A stretch of DNA of 64,000 nt from Marinococcus halophilus (GTDB taxonomy: Bacteria > Bacillota > Bacilli > Bacillales > Marinococcaceae), in contig NZ_NPFA01000002.1 in the NCBI RefSeq assembly GCF_002265875.1, forward strand, positions 157-64,156. Reading direction: 5' to 3'. The notes under the pieces are model-generated. The model was not told the origin of the DNA. It was given only the letters and a program-made list of their open reading frames with translations, and ran no database searches. The position numbers were made by a program, and so were the translations under genes. Positions 41,935-51,338 of this stretch are shown piece by piece; the stretch's first letter is position 1, and each line of letters begins with the position of its first letter.

Positions 41935-42624
41935 ATGAAACGTAACGTAAACTATTGGGAAGAAGTTCAGATTATGGCGGATAACTTTTTTGACGAAAAA
42001 GATGAATTTAAACAGGAAGAAATACTTGGTCAGGTGCTTACGTTTATGAAGCCATATATTGAAAAATCAGCAAGAAATGCTGAATACCGTGGTCAGTTTA
42101 AGGGCGTTAAGTTGCCGTATGAAGATTTCATTTCTGCTTTTTATGAAGCCCTTTGGTCAGCGTTGAAAAGCTATGACCCTGAAAAGGGAAAATTCAGTTC
42201 ACTTTATGGCTATCGTCTACGTATCGCTGAAGCTAGTGTATGGAGAAAGTACGAAACAAAAGGAACGGAAAACGATAAAGACGGTAAATCGTATATTTCC
42301 GCCCGTTTGGATTCACTGGAAGCACACATTGGCGCAGACAGCGACAACAATGATTTAACGCTTGAAGTTTTTGCCCTCGAAGAAGTACCGAGCGCAGAAG
42401 AACAAGTTGTTGAAGACGAAGAAGAAGAAGCGTTTAACATCGTCAGAGAGTTTTACCGTTGTAATCAGCGTTACGCTGAAATTATCGCTTATTTGTATAA
42501 GGGTTACGAAGGTGACGATTTAGCGGAAATACTTGGATTTAATGAGTACAATGCTAATCTTCGTAAAACCGTACAACGGGCGAAAAATTCATTTTCGAAG
42601 TTTATGGAAAAACGTGGGGCGTAA
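41935..42624 (+). CDS. Phage-encoded sigma-70 family factor
   Basis: 229 residues from ATG 41935 behind CGGAAGGAATGA; longer frames run into the promoter element. Region 2 is clear (LPYEDFISAFYEALWSALKSYDP, then KFSSLYGYRLRIAEAS), followed by an acidic linker (EQVVEDEEEEAF) and a C-terminal region 4-like HTH (GDDLAEILGFNEYNANLRKT). It most likely directs host RNA polymerase to phage promoters. The recurring GTCACA-N15-CCAACAGTCTT elements, one of which precedes this gene, are the obvious candidate targets. Confidence 0.85.
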   Translation: MKRNVNYWEEVQIMADNFFDEKDEFKQEEILGQVLTFMKPYIEKSARNAEYRGQFKGVKLPYEDFISAFYEALWSALKSYDPEKGKFSSLYGYRLRIAEASVWRKYETKGTENDKDGKSYISARLDSLEAHIGADSDNNDLTLEVFALEEVPSAEEQVVEDEEEEAFNIVREFYRCNQRYAEIIAYLYKGYEGDDLAEILGFNEYNANLRKTVQRAKNSFSKFMEKRGA

Positions 42625-42676
42625 TAGCCCCGCATTATTGCGGCAAGTTTCAATATAAAATGATGGGGGTTGATTT

Positions 42677-43480
42677 ATGTCTGTAATTTTAGGACGTGGC
42701 GACGAAGCGAAAAAAGCGATTGAAGGAAACGGTGGCGGCGGAGGTCTTGACTTTAAAAAAGCGTTTATCAAATTGAAGGCAGGACAGAGCCGAAAAGTAC
42801 GAATCCTTTCACCTAATGATTACGTTGCCTATAAAGCACATTCGCATTACAGCAAAGGAATTTACACGCAACCGTGTATTGCTTCGACAGGTGAACGTTG
42901 CCTTCTATGTGAAGCACAGAAGTACGACAAAGAAACGGATAAAGACGGAAATTCTGTTTGGGGTGCTATGTACGCAAAGAAACGGGTTATGTTCGCCTTT
43001 GTCGATCTTGAAGAAGGCGCAGAAGACGAAGACGGAAACCCTGAAGGTATGCTTCGAGTATTTGACGCTACAAAATCGCAAGCTGACGCAATTATTTCGA
43101 CCATTGACGAATACGCTGACGATCTTGACGAAGTAGCGTTTACGTTCAAGCGTACAGGCGAAAAAACAGATACGTCTTATTCACTTAATCCGATTATGCC
43201 GAAAAAGATGAAAGAAGTTCAGCCTACGTTTGATAAGTTCGACGAAGAAGAAGTTTCAGACAAGATTTTCGAACAAGCCCTTCAGCCACGTACTACGGAA
43301 GAACAAGCGAAAGAACTTCAGAAAGCAGGCTTCCCTGTTAAGAGTTTCTTAAATTACGAAGTTACGGAAGAAGATTCCAGTGACGAAGAACCTGAAGGTG
43401 AACAGGAAGAAGGGGAAGACGAAGGAGAGGCAATCGACACAACGGAAGATGAAAACGAAGACCCAACTAACAACTTCTAA
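42677..43480 (+). CDS. ssb: Single-stranded DNA-binding protein (gp32-like)
   Basis: 267 residues; ATG behind TGATGGGGG. OB-fold-like core with a Cys motif (QPCIASTGERCLLCEAQ) suitable for zinc, as in T4 gp32, and a long acidic C-terminal tail (from about residue 225) ending DPTNNF, a typical protein-interaction tail. Located between sigma factor and DNA polymerase. It coats ssDNA during phage replication. Confidence 0.85.
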   Translation: MSVILGRGDEAKKAIEGNGGGGGLDFKKAFIKLKAGQSRKVRILSPNDYVAYKAHSHYSKGIYTQPCIASTGERCLLCEAQKYDKETDKDGNSVWGAMYAKKRVMFAFVDLEEGAEDEDGNPEGMLRVFDATKSQADAIISTIDEYADDLDEVAFTFKRTGEKTDTSYSLNPIMPKKMKEVQPTFDKFDEEEVSDKIFEQALQPRTTEEQAKELQKAGFPVKSFLNYEVTEEDSSDEEPEGEQEEGEDEGEAIDTTEDENEDPTNNF

Positions 43481-43483
43481 AAG

Positions 43484-43509
43484 AAGGCGGCTATATGCCG
43501 TCTTTTTTT
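43484..43509 (+). terminator. Terminator after the SSB gene
   Basis: GGCGGC-TATAT-GCCGTC followed by TTTTTTT. Confidence 0.8.
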
Positions 43510-43517
43510 CGTTATGT

Positions 43518-43557
43518 GTCACAAACAAATAGAACCTTCCAACAGTCTTATTTGAAA
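43518..43557 (+). promoter_or_regulatory. GTCACA-type element (copy B), DNA polymerase operon
   Basis: TGTGTCACA with GTCACA 43518-43523, 15 bases, CCAACAGTCTTATTTGAAA. Start codon 41 bases after the CCAACA box. Confidence 0.75.
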
Positions 43558-43579
43558 GATAAGAAAGCGGGGGTTTTAT

Positions 43580-45877
43580 ATGTCCGAAGAACAAACAGAA
43601 TTAGACTTTAGTGAATTTGAAACGAACACAGCGGAGAAAGAAGAAACCGCTAAAAAGAAGGCAAAGGAAGCAACGCAGAAAAAGAAGGCTTCGAATAAAT
43701 CACCTGACGAACTATGGGAAGAAATCTTTTCACGTAAAAACAGTACAAACGACATTGAGAAGTTACGGAAGGTTTATCGTGCTTGGAAGAACGGAGAAGT
43801 TGAGCCTAACGCCAAACTTTCCAAGACGGAAGCCCTTCGAATGTATTCCCGTTTAATGGAAAAACATCGTGAAGAACATTTAAAGAAATTGGTCGAAGAA
43901 ACGCCTGATAACTATTATCTAATTGTCACAGAAGAAAGCCTTCAGTGGGTTTGTGACGTTTGGGAAGAAGAAAAAATTTCAGGGCTAGACATTGAAACGG
44001 ACGGCTTGGACATTGTTCATGGCGATAACCAACTTGTCGGTCTTTCGATTTCATTTCCGAAAAACGACGTTCACGTTTATATTCCGACAAGGCACGTTGA
44101 CGACGATGGAAATATATTAAAAGAACAGTTGTCCACGGCTTTCGTTATGCAAAAGATCAAACGTTTTTTACAGGATAGGCAGTATTTAAAAGTTCTTCAT
44201 AACGCAAAGTTCGACGCTCACGGTTTTTCAATGGAAGGCGTTCGATTAGTCGGAATATTAATGGATACTATGCTTGCAATGTGGGTTCTGAACGAAAATG
44301 AACCTTCGTTTAAATTAAAAGACTTAGCGAACAAATACGCTAAACATTTAGGCGTAAAATCCGAAAACGATACGTTCAAAGATTTATTCGGAAAAGCAAC
44401 GTTCGACACAATTCCGCTTGATGTTGCGTTAGTGTATGCCGCTAAAGATACGGAATTAACCGTTAAGCTATACTTCTTTATCGAAAAGCAGTTAAAACGT
44501 GAACATCTTCAGAATGTACGTCAGCTTTATTACGACATTGAGAATCCGTTACTTGAAGCGTGTATTGATATGGAAGAAAACGGATTTCTATTAAATCACG
44601 AAAAGGTAACGGAAACACAGAAGGAACTGAAAGCTGACGAAATCAGTATAAAGAACAGATTGGTTAACGTATTAGGTGACATTAACTTTAATTCGCCGCA
44701 ACAGCTACAAAAAGCGTTGTATGACGATTTAGGTATTCCTGACTTTTCAAAGAAACGTTCGACAGATAAAAAGGTTCTGAAGAAGTTAGCGGAATCTTAT
44801 GAAGTAGCGGATTTATTACTTGAATACAGGAAGATTTCAAAATTGTTATCTTCGTTCATTGATAAGTTGCCCGTACTTGTTAAGTCAACAGGCAGAGTTT
44901 ACGGACAATTTAAACAGAACGGTACAGACACAGGGCGTTTTTCTTCCAGTGAACCGAACCTTCAGCAGTTGCCGCCGAAAGCAAGAATCATTTTTCGTGC
45001 GCCTGATGGAAGAATCATCGTCGGGGCTGACTTTTCGCAGATCGAACCCCGTGTTTTGGCACACATTACGGGAGACTTGGAACTTCAGCGTCCATACAGG
45101 GAAGGTTACGATCTTTATTCAACATTGGCTTCATACACATTCGGGCTTTCATACGAAGAATGTGGTGACGGTGTTAAGGACGACAAAGGTCGTGAGCCAC
45201 GGAAGATGATGAAAACAGGCTTACTGGCTGTTATGTATGGAACGACAATGTACACGCTTGCGACGCAACTCGAAATTTCCGTTGAAGAAGCAGAAACGTT
45301 TATTGAAGACTTCTATAAAGCGTACCCAACGGTTAGAAAGTGGATTGAATCTATTCACGAAGAAGTAGCGGCGAACGAATACGTTGAAACAATGTACGGA
45401 CGTAAACGCCGTTTCCCTGAACATTCGAAAGACGTGAAGGAACTGAAGGCTTTACGCAAGGAAGCGAAAGAACGAATGAACGGGAAAGAAGTTCCTGACA
45501 ATATTTGGGAAGTTGGTAAGGCGTTGCCGTATAAATTTAAGCGTAAGATTCACGACGCTAATAAGAAAGTTTCCCGTGTACAGCGTCAGGCAGTTAACGC
45601 CATTATTCAGGGTTCAGCGGCGGATATTATGAAAATCGCCATGATACGCCTGAATGATTTAGTAAAAGAACGTGAAGACTGGCTGTTACTTGGAACGGTA
45701 CACGACGAAGCACTTACGGAAGTTTCAGCTTCCATAACGAAAGAAGAAACGGAAGAAATGGAACATGCCATGACGGGGGCGGCAGAATTGGACGTTCCTT
45801 TAAAAGTAGACGTTGCCTTTATGCACGAATGGGGCGTTGAGATAAGCAAAGACGAATGGTTTTCGTCTACGGCTTAA
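43580..45877 (+). CDS. polA: DNA polymerase, family A, with 3'-5' exonuclease
   Basis: 765 residues; ATG behind AAAGCGGGGG. A charged N-terminus, then a DnaQ-like exonuclease (GLDIETDGLD, about residues 135-145; HNAKFDAHGFS), then the polymerase: DTGRFSSSEPNLQQLP (motif 1/T), VGADFSQIEPRVLAHI (motif A), KTGLLAVMYGT (motif B) and TVHDEAL (motif C). The 5' nuclease domain of bacterial Pol I is absent, as usual in phages. It is probably the replicative polymerase of the phage. Confidence 0.95.
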   Translation: MSEEQTELDFSEFETNTAEKEETAKKKAKEATQKKKASNKSPDELWEEIFSRKNSTNDIEKLRKVYRAWKNGEVEPNAKLSKTEALRMYSRLMEKHREEHLKKLVEETPDNYYLIVTEESLQWVCDVWEEEKISGLDIETDGLDIVHGDNQLVGLSISFPKNDVHVYIPTRHVDDDGNILKEQLSTAFVMQKIKRFLQDRQYLKVLHNAKFDAHGFSMEGVRLVGILMDTMLAMWVLNENEPSFKLKDLANKYAKHLGVKSENDTFKDLFGKATFDTIPLDVALVYAAKDTELTVKLYFFIEKQLKREHLQNVRQLYYDIENPLLEACIDMEENGFLLNHEKVTETQKELKADEISIKNRLVNVLGDINFNSPQQLQKALYDDLGIPDFSKKRSTDKKVLKKLAESYEVADLLLEYRKISKLLSSFIDKLPVLVKSTGRVYGQFKQNGTDTGRFSSSEPNLQQLPPKARIIFRAPDGRIIVGADFSQIEPRVLAHITGDLELQRPYREGYDLYSTLASYTFGLSYEECGDGVKDDKGREPRKMMKTGLLAVMYGTTMYTLATQLEISVEEAETFIEDFYKAYPTVRKWIESIHEEVAANEYVETMYGRKRRFPEHSKDVKELKALRKEAKERMNGKEVPDNIWEVGKALPYKFKRKIHDANKKVSRVQRQAVNAIIQGSAADIMKIAMIRLNDLVKEREDWLLLGTVHDEALTEVSASITKEETEEMEHAMTGAAELDVPLKVDVAFMHEWGVEISKDEWFSSTA

Positions 45878-45901
45878 ATTGTAGATCGAAAGGGGGTCAT
45901 T

Positions 45902-46906
45902 ATGGATAAATCGAAACTATTTGTTTCGGACGGGGAAGAACTTCGAAATGAAGTAACCAAGAAAGACAGGGCTGACGAATTAACGAAAGCTATGGCGAAC
46001 CATTTCGAACGTTTTCATTCCTTAGATGAAATATTTGATAAGGACATTGAAACGCAGGTATTAGAAGAAGAACTTGACGATCTGAAGAATCCGAAAAAAC
46101 CAAACTTTCAACGGCTTCCGACGTTTTCACCTTCGTCAGCTTCGAAATGCGAACGTGAACTTTACTATAAGTTACGTAAGGAAGAAAAGGACGAACAGCC
46201 AATGCTTCCGTATCAGCGGCGTTGGGTTCGTAATGGAACGGCTATCCATGCGGCTGTTCAGAAAGACTTGCTTTATGCGGAACAGCATTTAAAAAATCCG
46301 AAATTTACGGTTCACCGTATGGAAAACGGAACGCCCGCTTGGGAAAGCAATATAAAGGACGTTAAGCCGTTTGAATATAAAGGCGTTGATTTTCAGGTTT
46401 TCGGAATGATGGACGGAATACTTGAATATACGCCTGACGGTTCAAAAGTAGGCTTCGAGTTTAAAACGAAGTCAACGACCATTGGCGCAATTGGTGACTT
46501 CAAGATGAAAGATATTCAACAAAGTCACAAAGAACAAGCCGTTGCTTATTCGTTACTATTCGACGTTGATGAATTTGTTTTTGTTTACGAATCGTTAGCA
46601 AAAGATTCATGGCTGAAGCAGGAAGACGCTAAAAACGATATGCGGTTTTTCTATTACAAGCCTACGCAAAAAGAAAAGAACGATTTCCTTGCGAAATGTG
46701 CGTTCGTTGCAAAGTCGAAGCACAAAGAAGTAATTCCTGATGGACGTTTCCCCGACAAATGTTTATTTTGTCCGTTCAAAAGCGTGTGTGAATCAGACGG
46801 CGGTACTGACGCTTATGATTCTGACGCCGTGGAAGCGGAGAAATTACGCAAGGAAGAAGAAAAGAAACGAAAGGCGGAAGAACGGCGGAAGAAAGCGAAA
46901 AAATGA
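45902..46906 (+). CDS. PD-(D/E)XK nuclease with Fe-S cysteines (Cas4/AddB-like)
   Basis: 334 residues; ATG behind CGAAAGGGGG. Nuclease residues His116, Asp171 (GMMDGIL), Glu186 and Lys188 (FEFKTK) and the QAVAYSLL helix are in order. Cys83, Cys287, Cys290 and Cys296 reproduce the Cas4/AddB iron-sulfur pattern of one N-terminal and three C-terminal cysteines. It likely processes DNA ends in recombination or replication. The next gene overlaps by 4 bases. Confidence 0.9.
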   Translation: MDKSKLFVSDGEELRNEVTKKDRADELTKAMANHFERFHSLDEIFDKDIETQVLEEELDDLKNPKKPNFQRLPTFSPSSASKCERELYYKLRKEEKDEQPMLPYQRRWVRNGTAIHAAVQKDLLYAEQHLKNPKFTVHRMENGTPAWESNIKDVKPFEYKGVDFQVFGMMDGILEYTPDGSKVGFEFKTKSTTIGAIGDFKMKDIQQSHKEQAVAYSLLFDVDEFVFVYESLAKDSWLKQEDAKNDMRFFYYKPTQKEKNDFLAKCAFVAKSKHKEVIPDGRFPDKCLFCPFKSVCESDGGTDAYDSDAVEAEKLRKEEEKKRKAEERRKKAKK

Positions 46907-47397
46907 ATGAAATCTTTGTACTAGGACTTGACGTTTCCATGAACTCGACAGGTTGGGCGGTTATTGGCGTAAAAGGTCAAGACGTTCGCCTTGTCGATTC
47001 AGGGATTGTTAAGGCAAACGATAAAAAGCCACACGGGGAAAGGCTGACCAAACAACGTGAAAGTTTCGAAAATATTTTAAAGGAATACAAGATTAAATAT
47101 GTCGCAAGAGAATCAGGATTTACACGGCATAAAAAAGCGACGCAGGCTTTGTTTAAGGCTTACGGTGTAGCGGAAGAATATTTTTCAAAAATGGGTCTTG
47201 TAGAATACGCCGCTTCTACAATTAAGAAAGTAGTCACAGGAAGTGGAAGTGCTTCGAAGTCTGAAGTGGAACAAGCCATTGAGGTCGAATTAAATCTTCC
47301 TGAAGACTTTGTTTTTCAAAGTAACGACGAAAGTGACGCTATGGGCGTTGCGCTGACATTGGTTTATAAAAAAGATTTACAGGAGGGTTCAATATGA
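46903..47397 (+). CDS. RuvC-like Holliday junction resolvase
   Basis: 164 residues overlapping the nuclease gene by 4 bases. RNase H fold with acidic residues Asp10 (GLDVSMNSTGWA), Glu70 (ARESGF) and Asp142/Asp145 (NDESDAMGVAL). It would resolve branched replication intermediates before packaging. Its end overlaps the endolysin start by 4 bases, so these two are translated together. Confidence 0.9.
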   Translation: MNEIFVLGLDVSMNSTGWAVIGVKGQDVRLVDSGIVKANDKKPHGERLTKQRESFENILKEYKIKYVARESGFTRHKKATQALFKAYGVAEEYFSKMGLVEYAASTIKKVVTGSGSASKSEVEQAIEVELNLPEDFVFQSNDESDAMGVALTLVYKKDLQEGSI

Positions 47398-48512
47398 CCA
47401 AAAGAATCGCAGTAGGCGCAGGACACGGGGCAAACACTTACGGAAAACGTACACCTAAATTCGAAGACGGTAGTTATATGAATGAACATGACTTTAACTT
47501 TCCAACAGCGGAATACGTTAGGGAAATGCTTGAAAATGAATATGAAGACGTTGAGGTTCTTCAGCTAGGCGAAGAAGTTCGTGACGTACCGCTTGGAGAC
47601 AGAACGGACAAGGTTAACGATTGGGGCGCAGACGCTTACGTTTCCATTCATGCGAACGCATTGGGGAACGAATGGGCTGACCCTGCCCCAAGAGGTATTG
47701 AAACGTATGTGTACGAATCAGAGCCGACAGGTTCAGTTGATCTTGCGGAAAACGTTCACGGGGAAATGATTGAAAAGACTGGACTTTATGACCGTGGCGT
47801 AAAAGCCGCAAACTTCCACGTTCTTCGTGAATCGCACATGAGCGCAATTCTTGTTGAATGTGGATTTATGGACAATAGGGAAGAAGCTGAACTTTTACTT
47901 TCCGACGATTATCGCCGTACTTGTGCGAAAGCTATTGTTAACGGTATTGCGAAAAAATACGGTCTTCAGGAGAAGACGAAAGTAGAAAGCGCAAGTACAG
48001 ACGAAAGCAGTTGTGAAGAAAAAGACGTTGAAACTGTTAAGGAAAACGTTGGTGATTACAGACTTGAATCGAAAGTTGACGATCTTCGTTTTTACGCAAG
48101 TCCAAGTTGGGCTGACGCTGAACAAATTGGAGTAGTTGACGAAGATCGTGGTTTTCCAACGGTTAAACGTAAGTTGAAAGTTGAAGGCGGCTATCAGTAC
48201 GAAGTTGAAAATTCCAACGGAGACACGTTCTATATTACAGCGGCAGAGAAATTTGTAACGCTTGTTGAAAAGGACGAAACGCCTTCTTACGTGGGTAGAC
48301 GGGTAGAATCGCATTACGACGGCAGAGTTCGATTCTATAACGAACCTTCTTGGAAAGACGAAGATCACGTTGGTTCACTGACGGAAGGACAAGGATTCCC
48401 TGAAATCGTCGAAAAGGTAACAGTAGGCAACGGAAAACAATTTAAGGCGAAAAATTCTAACGGTGACGCTTACTTTGTAACCGCCAATGAAAACTTCGTT
48501 CAGGTTGTCTAA
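47394..48512 (+). CDS. Endolysin: N-acetylmuramoyl-L-alanine amidase with two Amidase02_C repeats
   Basis: 372 residues; ATG behind ACAGGAGGG. Amidase_3 domain to about residue 190 with zinc ligands His11 (GAGHG), Glu31 and His86 (SIHANA) and catalytic Glu155 (LVECGF). Two cell-wall-binding repeats at about 222-291 and 298-372 (DLRFYASPSWADAEQIG; RVRFYNEPSWKDEDHVG) match the C-terminal domain of Bacillus endolysins such as PlyL. No signal peptide, so it needs the holins, which lie 10.5 kb upstream. Location between RuvC and NrdE is unusual. Confidence 0.93.
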   Translation: MTKRIAVGAGHGANTYGKRTPKFEDGSYMNEHDFNFPTAEYVREMLENEYEDVEVLQLGEEVRDVPLGDRTDKVNDWGADAYVSIHANALGNEWADPAPRGIETYVYESEPTGSVDLAENVHGEMIEKTGLYDRGVKAANFHVLRESHMSAILVECGFMDNREEAELLLSDDYRRTCAKAIVNGIAKKYGLQEKTKVESASTDESSCEEKDVETVKENVGDYRLESKVDDLRFYASPSWADAEQIGVVDEDRGFPTVKRKLKVEGGYQYEVENSNGDTFYITAAEKFVTLVEKDETPSYVGRRVESHYDGRVRFYNEPSWKDEDHVGSLTEGQGFPEIVEKVTVGNGKQFKAKNSNGDAYFVTANENFVQVV

Positions 48513-48527
48513 TTAAATAGTCACTAA

Positions 48528-48560
48528 AGAAAAGGAGGGGGATTCCCTTCTTTTTTTTTA
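48528..48560 (+). terminator. Terminator after the endolysin gene
   Basis: AAGGAGGG / TCCCTTCTT around GGAT, followed by nine T. Confidence 0.75.
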
Positions 48561-48569
48561 TTCCAATAA

Positions 48570-48609
48570 GTCACAGACAGGCGTATTTAAACAACAACTT
48601 TATTAGAAA
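48570..48609 (+). promoter_or_regulatory. GTCACA-type element (copy C), nrd operon
   Basis: GTCACA 48570-48575, 15 bases, ACAACAACTTTATTAGAAA. Confidence 0.65.
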
Positions 48610-48632
48610 GATAAAGAAGGGGAGGTTTTAAT

Positions 48633-50879
48633 TTGACAATAGTAATTGATGGACACGAACAGAGCGAATTTAATCCTGAACGTTTAGGTAAATATTTGAA
48701 TGACGTATTAGATAATTTCCCTGATCTTCCAACAGAACGGTATAAAGAAAGAATCTTTCGTTCAGTCCAAGCAAGGGGCGAAATTAAGGCGGAGAATATC
48801 ACGGAATTATTAATTTCGAACGCCGTGGACGAAATCACGAAGGAACAACCTGACTGGACGTTTGTCGCCGCACATTTCTACTCGAAGCAATTACGGAAAG
48901 ACGTGGAAACACGAAGAAAGGCGAAAGCATACGGGAACTTCTTCGACCTAACGAAAGAGTTAACAGACACAGGCTATTATAACGATAAAGTGTTAAAGTC
49001 CTATTCGCATAAAGAACTACGTGAAGCGGGAAAGATGATCGAACCGCAACGTGACGAACTATTCACTTACGTTGGACTTATGACGTTATCGACCCGTTAC
49101 CTTGCGAAAAACGAAAACAAAAAACCGATTGAACTTCCACAGGAACGTTTTCTTACGATTGCGCTTTTCTTAATGTCTGAAGAAGAAACGTCACACCGTA
49201 TGGAATTAGTTAAACAAGCCTATTGGTCGTTATCAAATTTATATATGACCGTGGCTACACCAACGTTAGCGAACGCAGGGAAAACCCACGGACAGCTTTC
49301 TTCGTGCTTCGTGGACACAGTGGACGATTCCCTTCGTGGTATTTACGACAGTAACACGGATATTGCCACGCTATCGAAATCAGGCGGCGGTATTGGCGTT
49401 TATCTTGGAAAAATACGTTCACTTAATTCCGACATTCGTGGGTTTAAAGGCGTATCAAGCGGAATTGTGCCGTGGGCTAGACAGTTAAATAATACGGCTG
49501 TTTCCGTTGACCAACTTGGAAGCCGTCAGGGTTCAGTTGCTATCTATCTTGACGTTTGGCACAAAGACGTTCATGACTTCTTAGACCTGAAGCTAAATAA
49601 CGGTGATGAACGCCTTCGTACTCACGATTTATTTACAGGCGTAAACCTTCCTGATTTATTCATGGAAAAAGTACGTGACCGTGGCGAATGGTATTTGTTC
49701 GACCCTCACGAAGTACGGGATAAAAAAGGTTGGGCGTTAGAAGACTATTATGACGAAGAAAAAGGACAGGGTTCATTCCGTGATAAATATTGGGAATTAG
49801 TTGACGACCCTGACATTAATAAAGACAAGGTTGAAGCTATCGACATTATGAAGCGAATTATGAAATCACAGTTGGAAACAGGAGTTCCTTATATGTTTTA
49901 CAGGGATTCCGTCAACCGTGATAACCCAAACAAGCACAAAGGCATTATCTATTGTTCAAACTTGTGTACTGAAATCATGCAAAATCTTTCAGCGACAACC
50001 GTCAAAGAAGAAACAACGGACGGCGACGAAATTATTATTCGTAAGGAAGCGGGCGACTTTGTAACCTGTAATCTTTCGTCAATTAATTTAGCACGTGCCG
50101 TAACGGACGACGTTCTTGAAGAATTAATTCCGATTCAGGTTCGTATGTTAGATAACGTGATTGATCTGAACAATATCGAAGTTAAGCAAGCGGAATTGAC
50201 GAATATGAAATATAGAGCCGTAGGGCTTGGAACGTTTGGGTGGCATACCCTGTTAGCGGTTAGCGGTATTAATTACGAAAGTGAAAAAGCCGTTGAATAC
50301 GCTGATAAATTGTATGAAGAAATTTCGTATCTAACAATTAATGCTTCGAAAGATTTAGCGAAAGAAAAAGGCGCATATCCTTATTTTGAAGGAAGCGACT
50401 GGCATACAGGCGCATACTTTGACCGCCGTGACTATGAAGACGACAAATGGAAAACGTTGAAACAAGAAGTCGCTGAATATGGCGTAAGGAACGGTTATCA
50501 AATGGCAGTTGCACCAAACGGTTCAACGTCCATTATCGGGAACGCTTCAGCTTCGATTGACCCTATTTATAAATTAGTATATGTCGAAGAAAAGAAAGAT
50601 TTCCGTACAACCGTAACCGCACCTGAACTGACGCCGAAAACCTTTTGGTATTACAAGGCGGCACACGACATTGACCAATCTTGGACGCTGAAGCAGAACG
50701 CCGTTCGTCAAAAGCATATAGATCAAAGTCAATCGTGCAATCTATACGTTAGAAACGATATTAAAGCGAAAGATTTACTTGCGTTGCATATGCAAGCGTG
50801 GGAATCGAAAATTAAGACCACGTATTATGTACGTTCGACTTCCGTAACAATCGACGAATGTGAAGTTTGTTCTTCGTAA
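48633..50879 (+). CDS. nrdE: Ribonucleotide reductase alpha subunit (class Ib, NrdE)
   Basis: 748 residues from TTG 48633 behind GAAGGGGAGG. Contains the core motifs LSSCFVDTVDD, NLCTEI, VTCNLSSINL and PNGSTSIIGNASASIDPIY, and ends with a redox CEVCSS. NrdI and NrdF follow, which makes it class Ib. Residues about 1-90 resemble an N-terminal regulatory helical region. It reduces ribonucleoside diphosphates to feed phage DNA synthesis. No intron or intein interrupts it, unlike the SPbeta homologue. Confidence 0.95.
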   Translation: MTIVIDGHEQSEFNPERLGKYLNDVLDNFPDLPTERYKERIFRSVQARGEIKAENITELLISNAVDEITKEQPDWTFVAAHFYSKQLRKDVETRRKAKAYGNFFDLTKELTDTGYYNDKVLKSYSHKELREAGKMIEPQRDELFTYVGLMTLSTRYLAKNENKKPIELPQERFLTIALFLMSEEETSHRMELVKQAYWSLSNLYMTVATPTLANAGKTHGQLSSCFVDTVDDSLRGIYDSNTDIATLSKSGGGIGVYLGKIRSLNSDIRGFKGVSSGIVPWARQLNNTAVSVDQLGSRQGSVAIYLDVWHKDVHDFLDLKLNNGDERLRTHDLFTGVNLPDLFMEKVRDRGEWYLFDPHEVRDKKGWALEDYYDEEKGQGSFRDKYWELVDDPDINKDKVEAIDIMKRIMKSQLETGVPYMFYRDSVNRDNPNKHKGIIYCSNLCTEIMQNLSATTVKEETTDGDEIIIRKEAGDFVTCNLSSINLARAVTDDVLEELIPIQVRMLDNVIDLNNIEVKQAELTNMKYRAVGLGTFGWHTLLAVSGINYESEKAVEYADKLYEEISYLTINASKDLAKEKGAYPYFEGSDWHTGAYFDRRDYEDDKWKTLKQEVAEYGVRNGYQMAVAPNGSTSIIGNASASIDPIYKLVYVEEKKDFRTTVTAPELTPKTFWYYKAAHDIDQSWTLKQNAVRQKHIDQSQSCNLYVRNDIKAKDLLALHMQAWESKIKTTYYVRSTSVTIDECEVCSS

Positions 50880-50891
50880 GGGGGCGTTAGG

Positions 50892-51338
50892 GTGAACGTT
50901 GCTATCGTTTACGCTTCAATGTCAGGTAATACGCAGGAGATAGCAGAAGTAATTAAAAACGTTGTTGAATCGAAGGGTTTCACTTGTACGTTATTCCGTA
51001 CAGGTGGAACGCCTTCTTCTTTCCATGATTACGATATGGTTTTATTCGGTTCTTATACGTGGGGGAACGGTGAACTTCCGTCTGCTATGCGTACAGAACT
51101 ACGTTCGATCTTAAAAGAACGTCAGTTAAATATAAATGAAGCGGCTGTTTTCGGTTCAGGAGAAACGCAATTTCCGAAATATTGTCGAGCCGTGGACGAA
51201 ATGAAATATCACTTGGAAAACCATAACGTTCCAGTACGTCAGGAAACGTTGAAAGTCGAACAGTCTTGTCGGGGTTCGCAGATGGACAAAGTGACGAAAT
51301 GGACAAATGAAATTTTGGAGGGTGAAACATGGCATTAA
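50892..51338 (+). CDS. nrdI: NrdI flavodoxin-like protein
   Basis: 148 residues from GTG 50892 behind AAGGGGGCG. Flavodoxin fold with YASMSGNTQEIAE phosphate loop and LFGSYTWGNGELP. NrdI supplies the oxidant to assemble the dimanganese tyrosyl radical cofactor of NrdF. It overlaps nrdF by 10 bases. Confidence 0.88.
   Translation: MNVAIVYASMSGNTQEIAEVIKNVVESKGFTCTLFRTGGTPSSFHDYDMVLFGSYTWGNGELPSAMRTELRSILKERQLNINEAAVFGSGETQFPKYCRAVDEMKYHLENHNVPVRQETLKVEQSCRGSQMDKVTKWTNEILEGETWH

Noticed and set aside
42613-42640. Terminator after the sigma gene (GGGGC/GCCCC hairpin)
   Set aside because: The hairpin exists but has no T tract, and the SSB gene follows closely; transcription probably continues.
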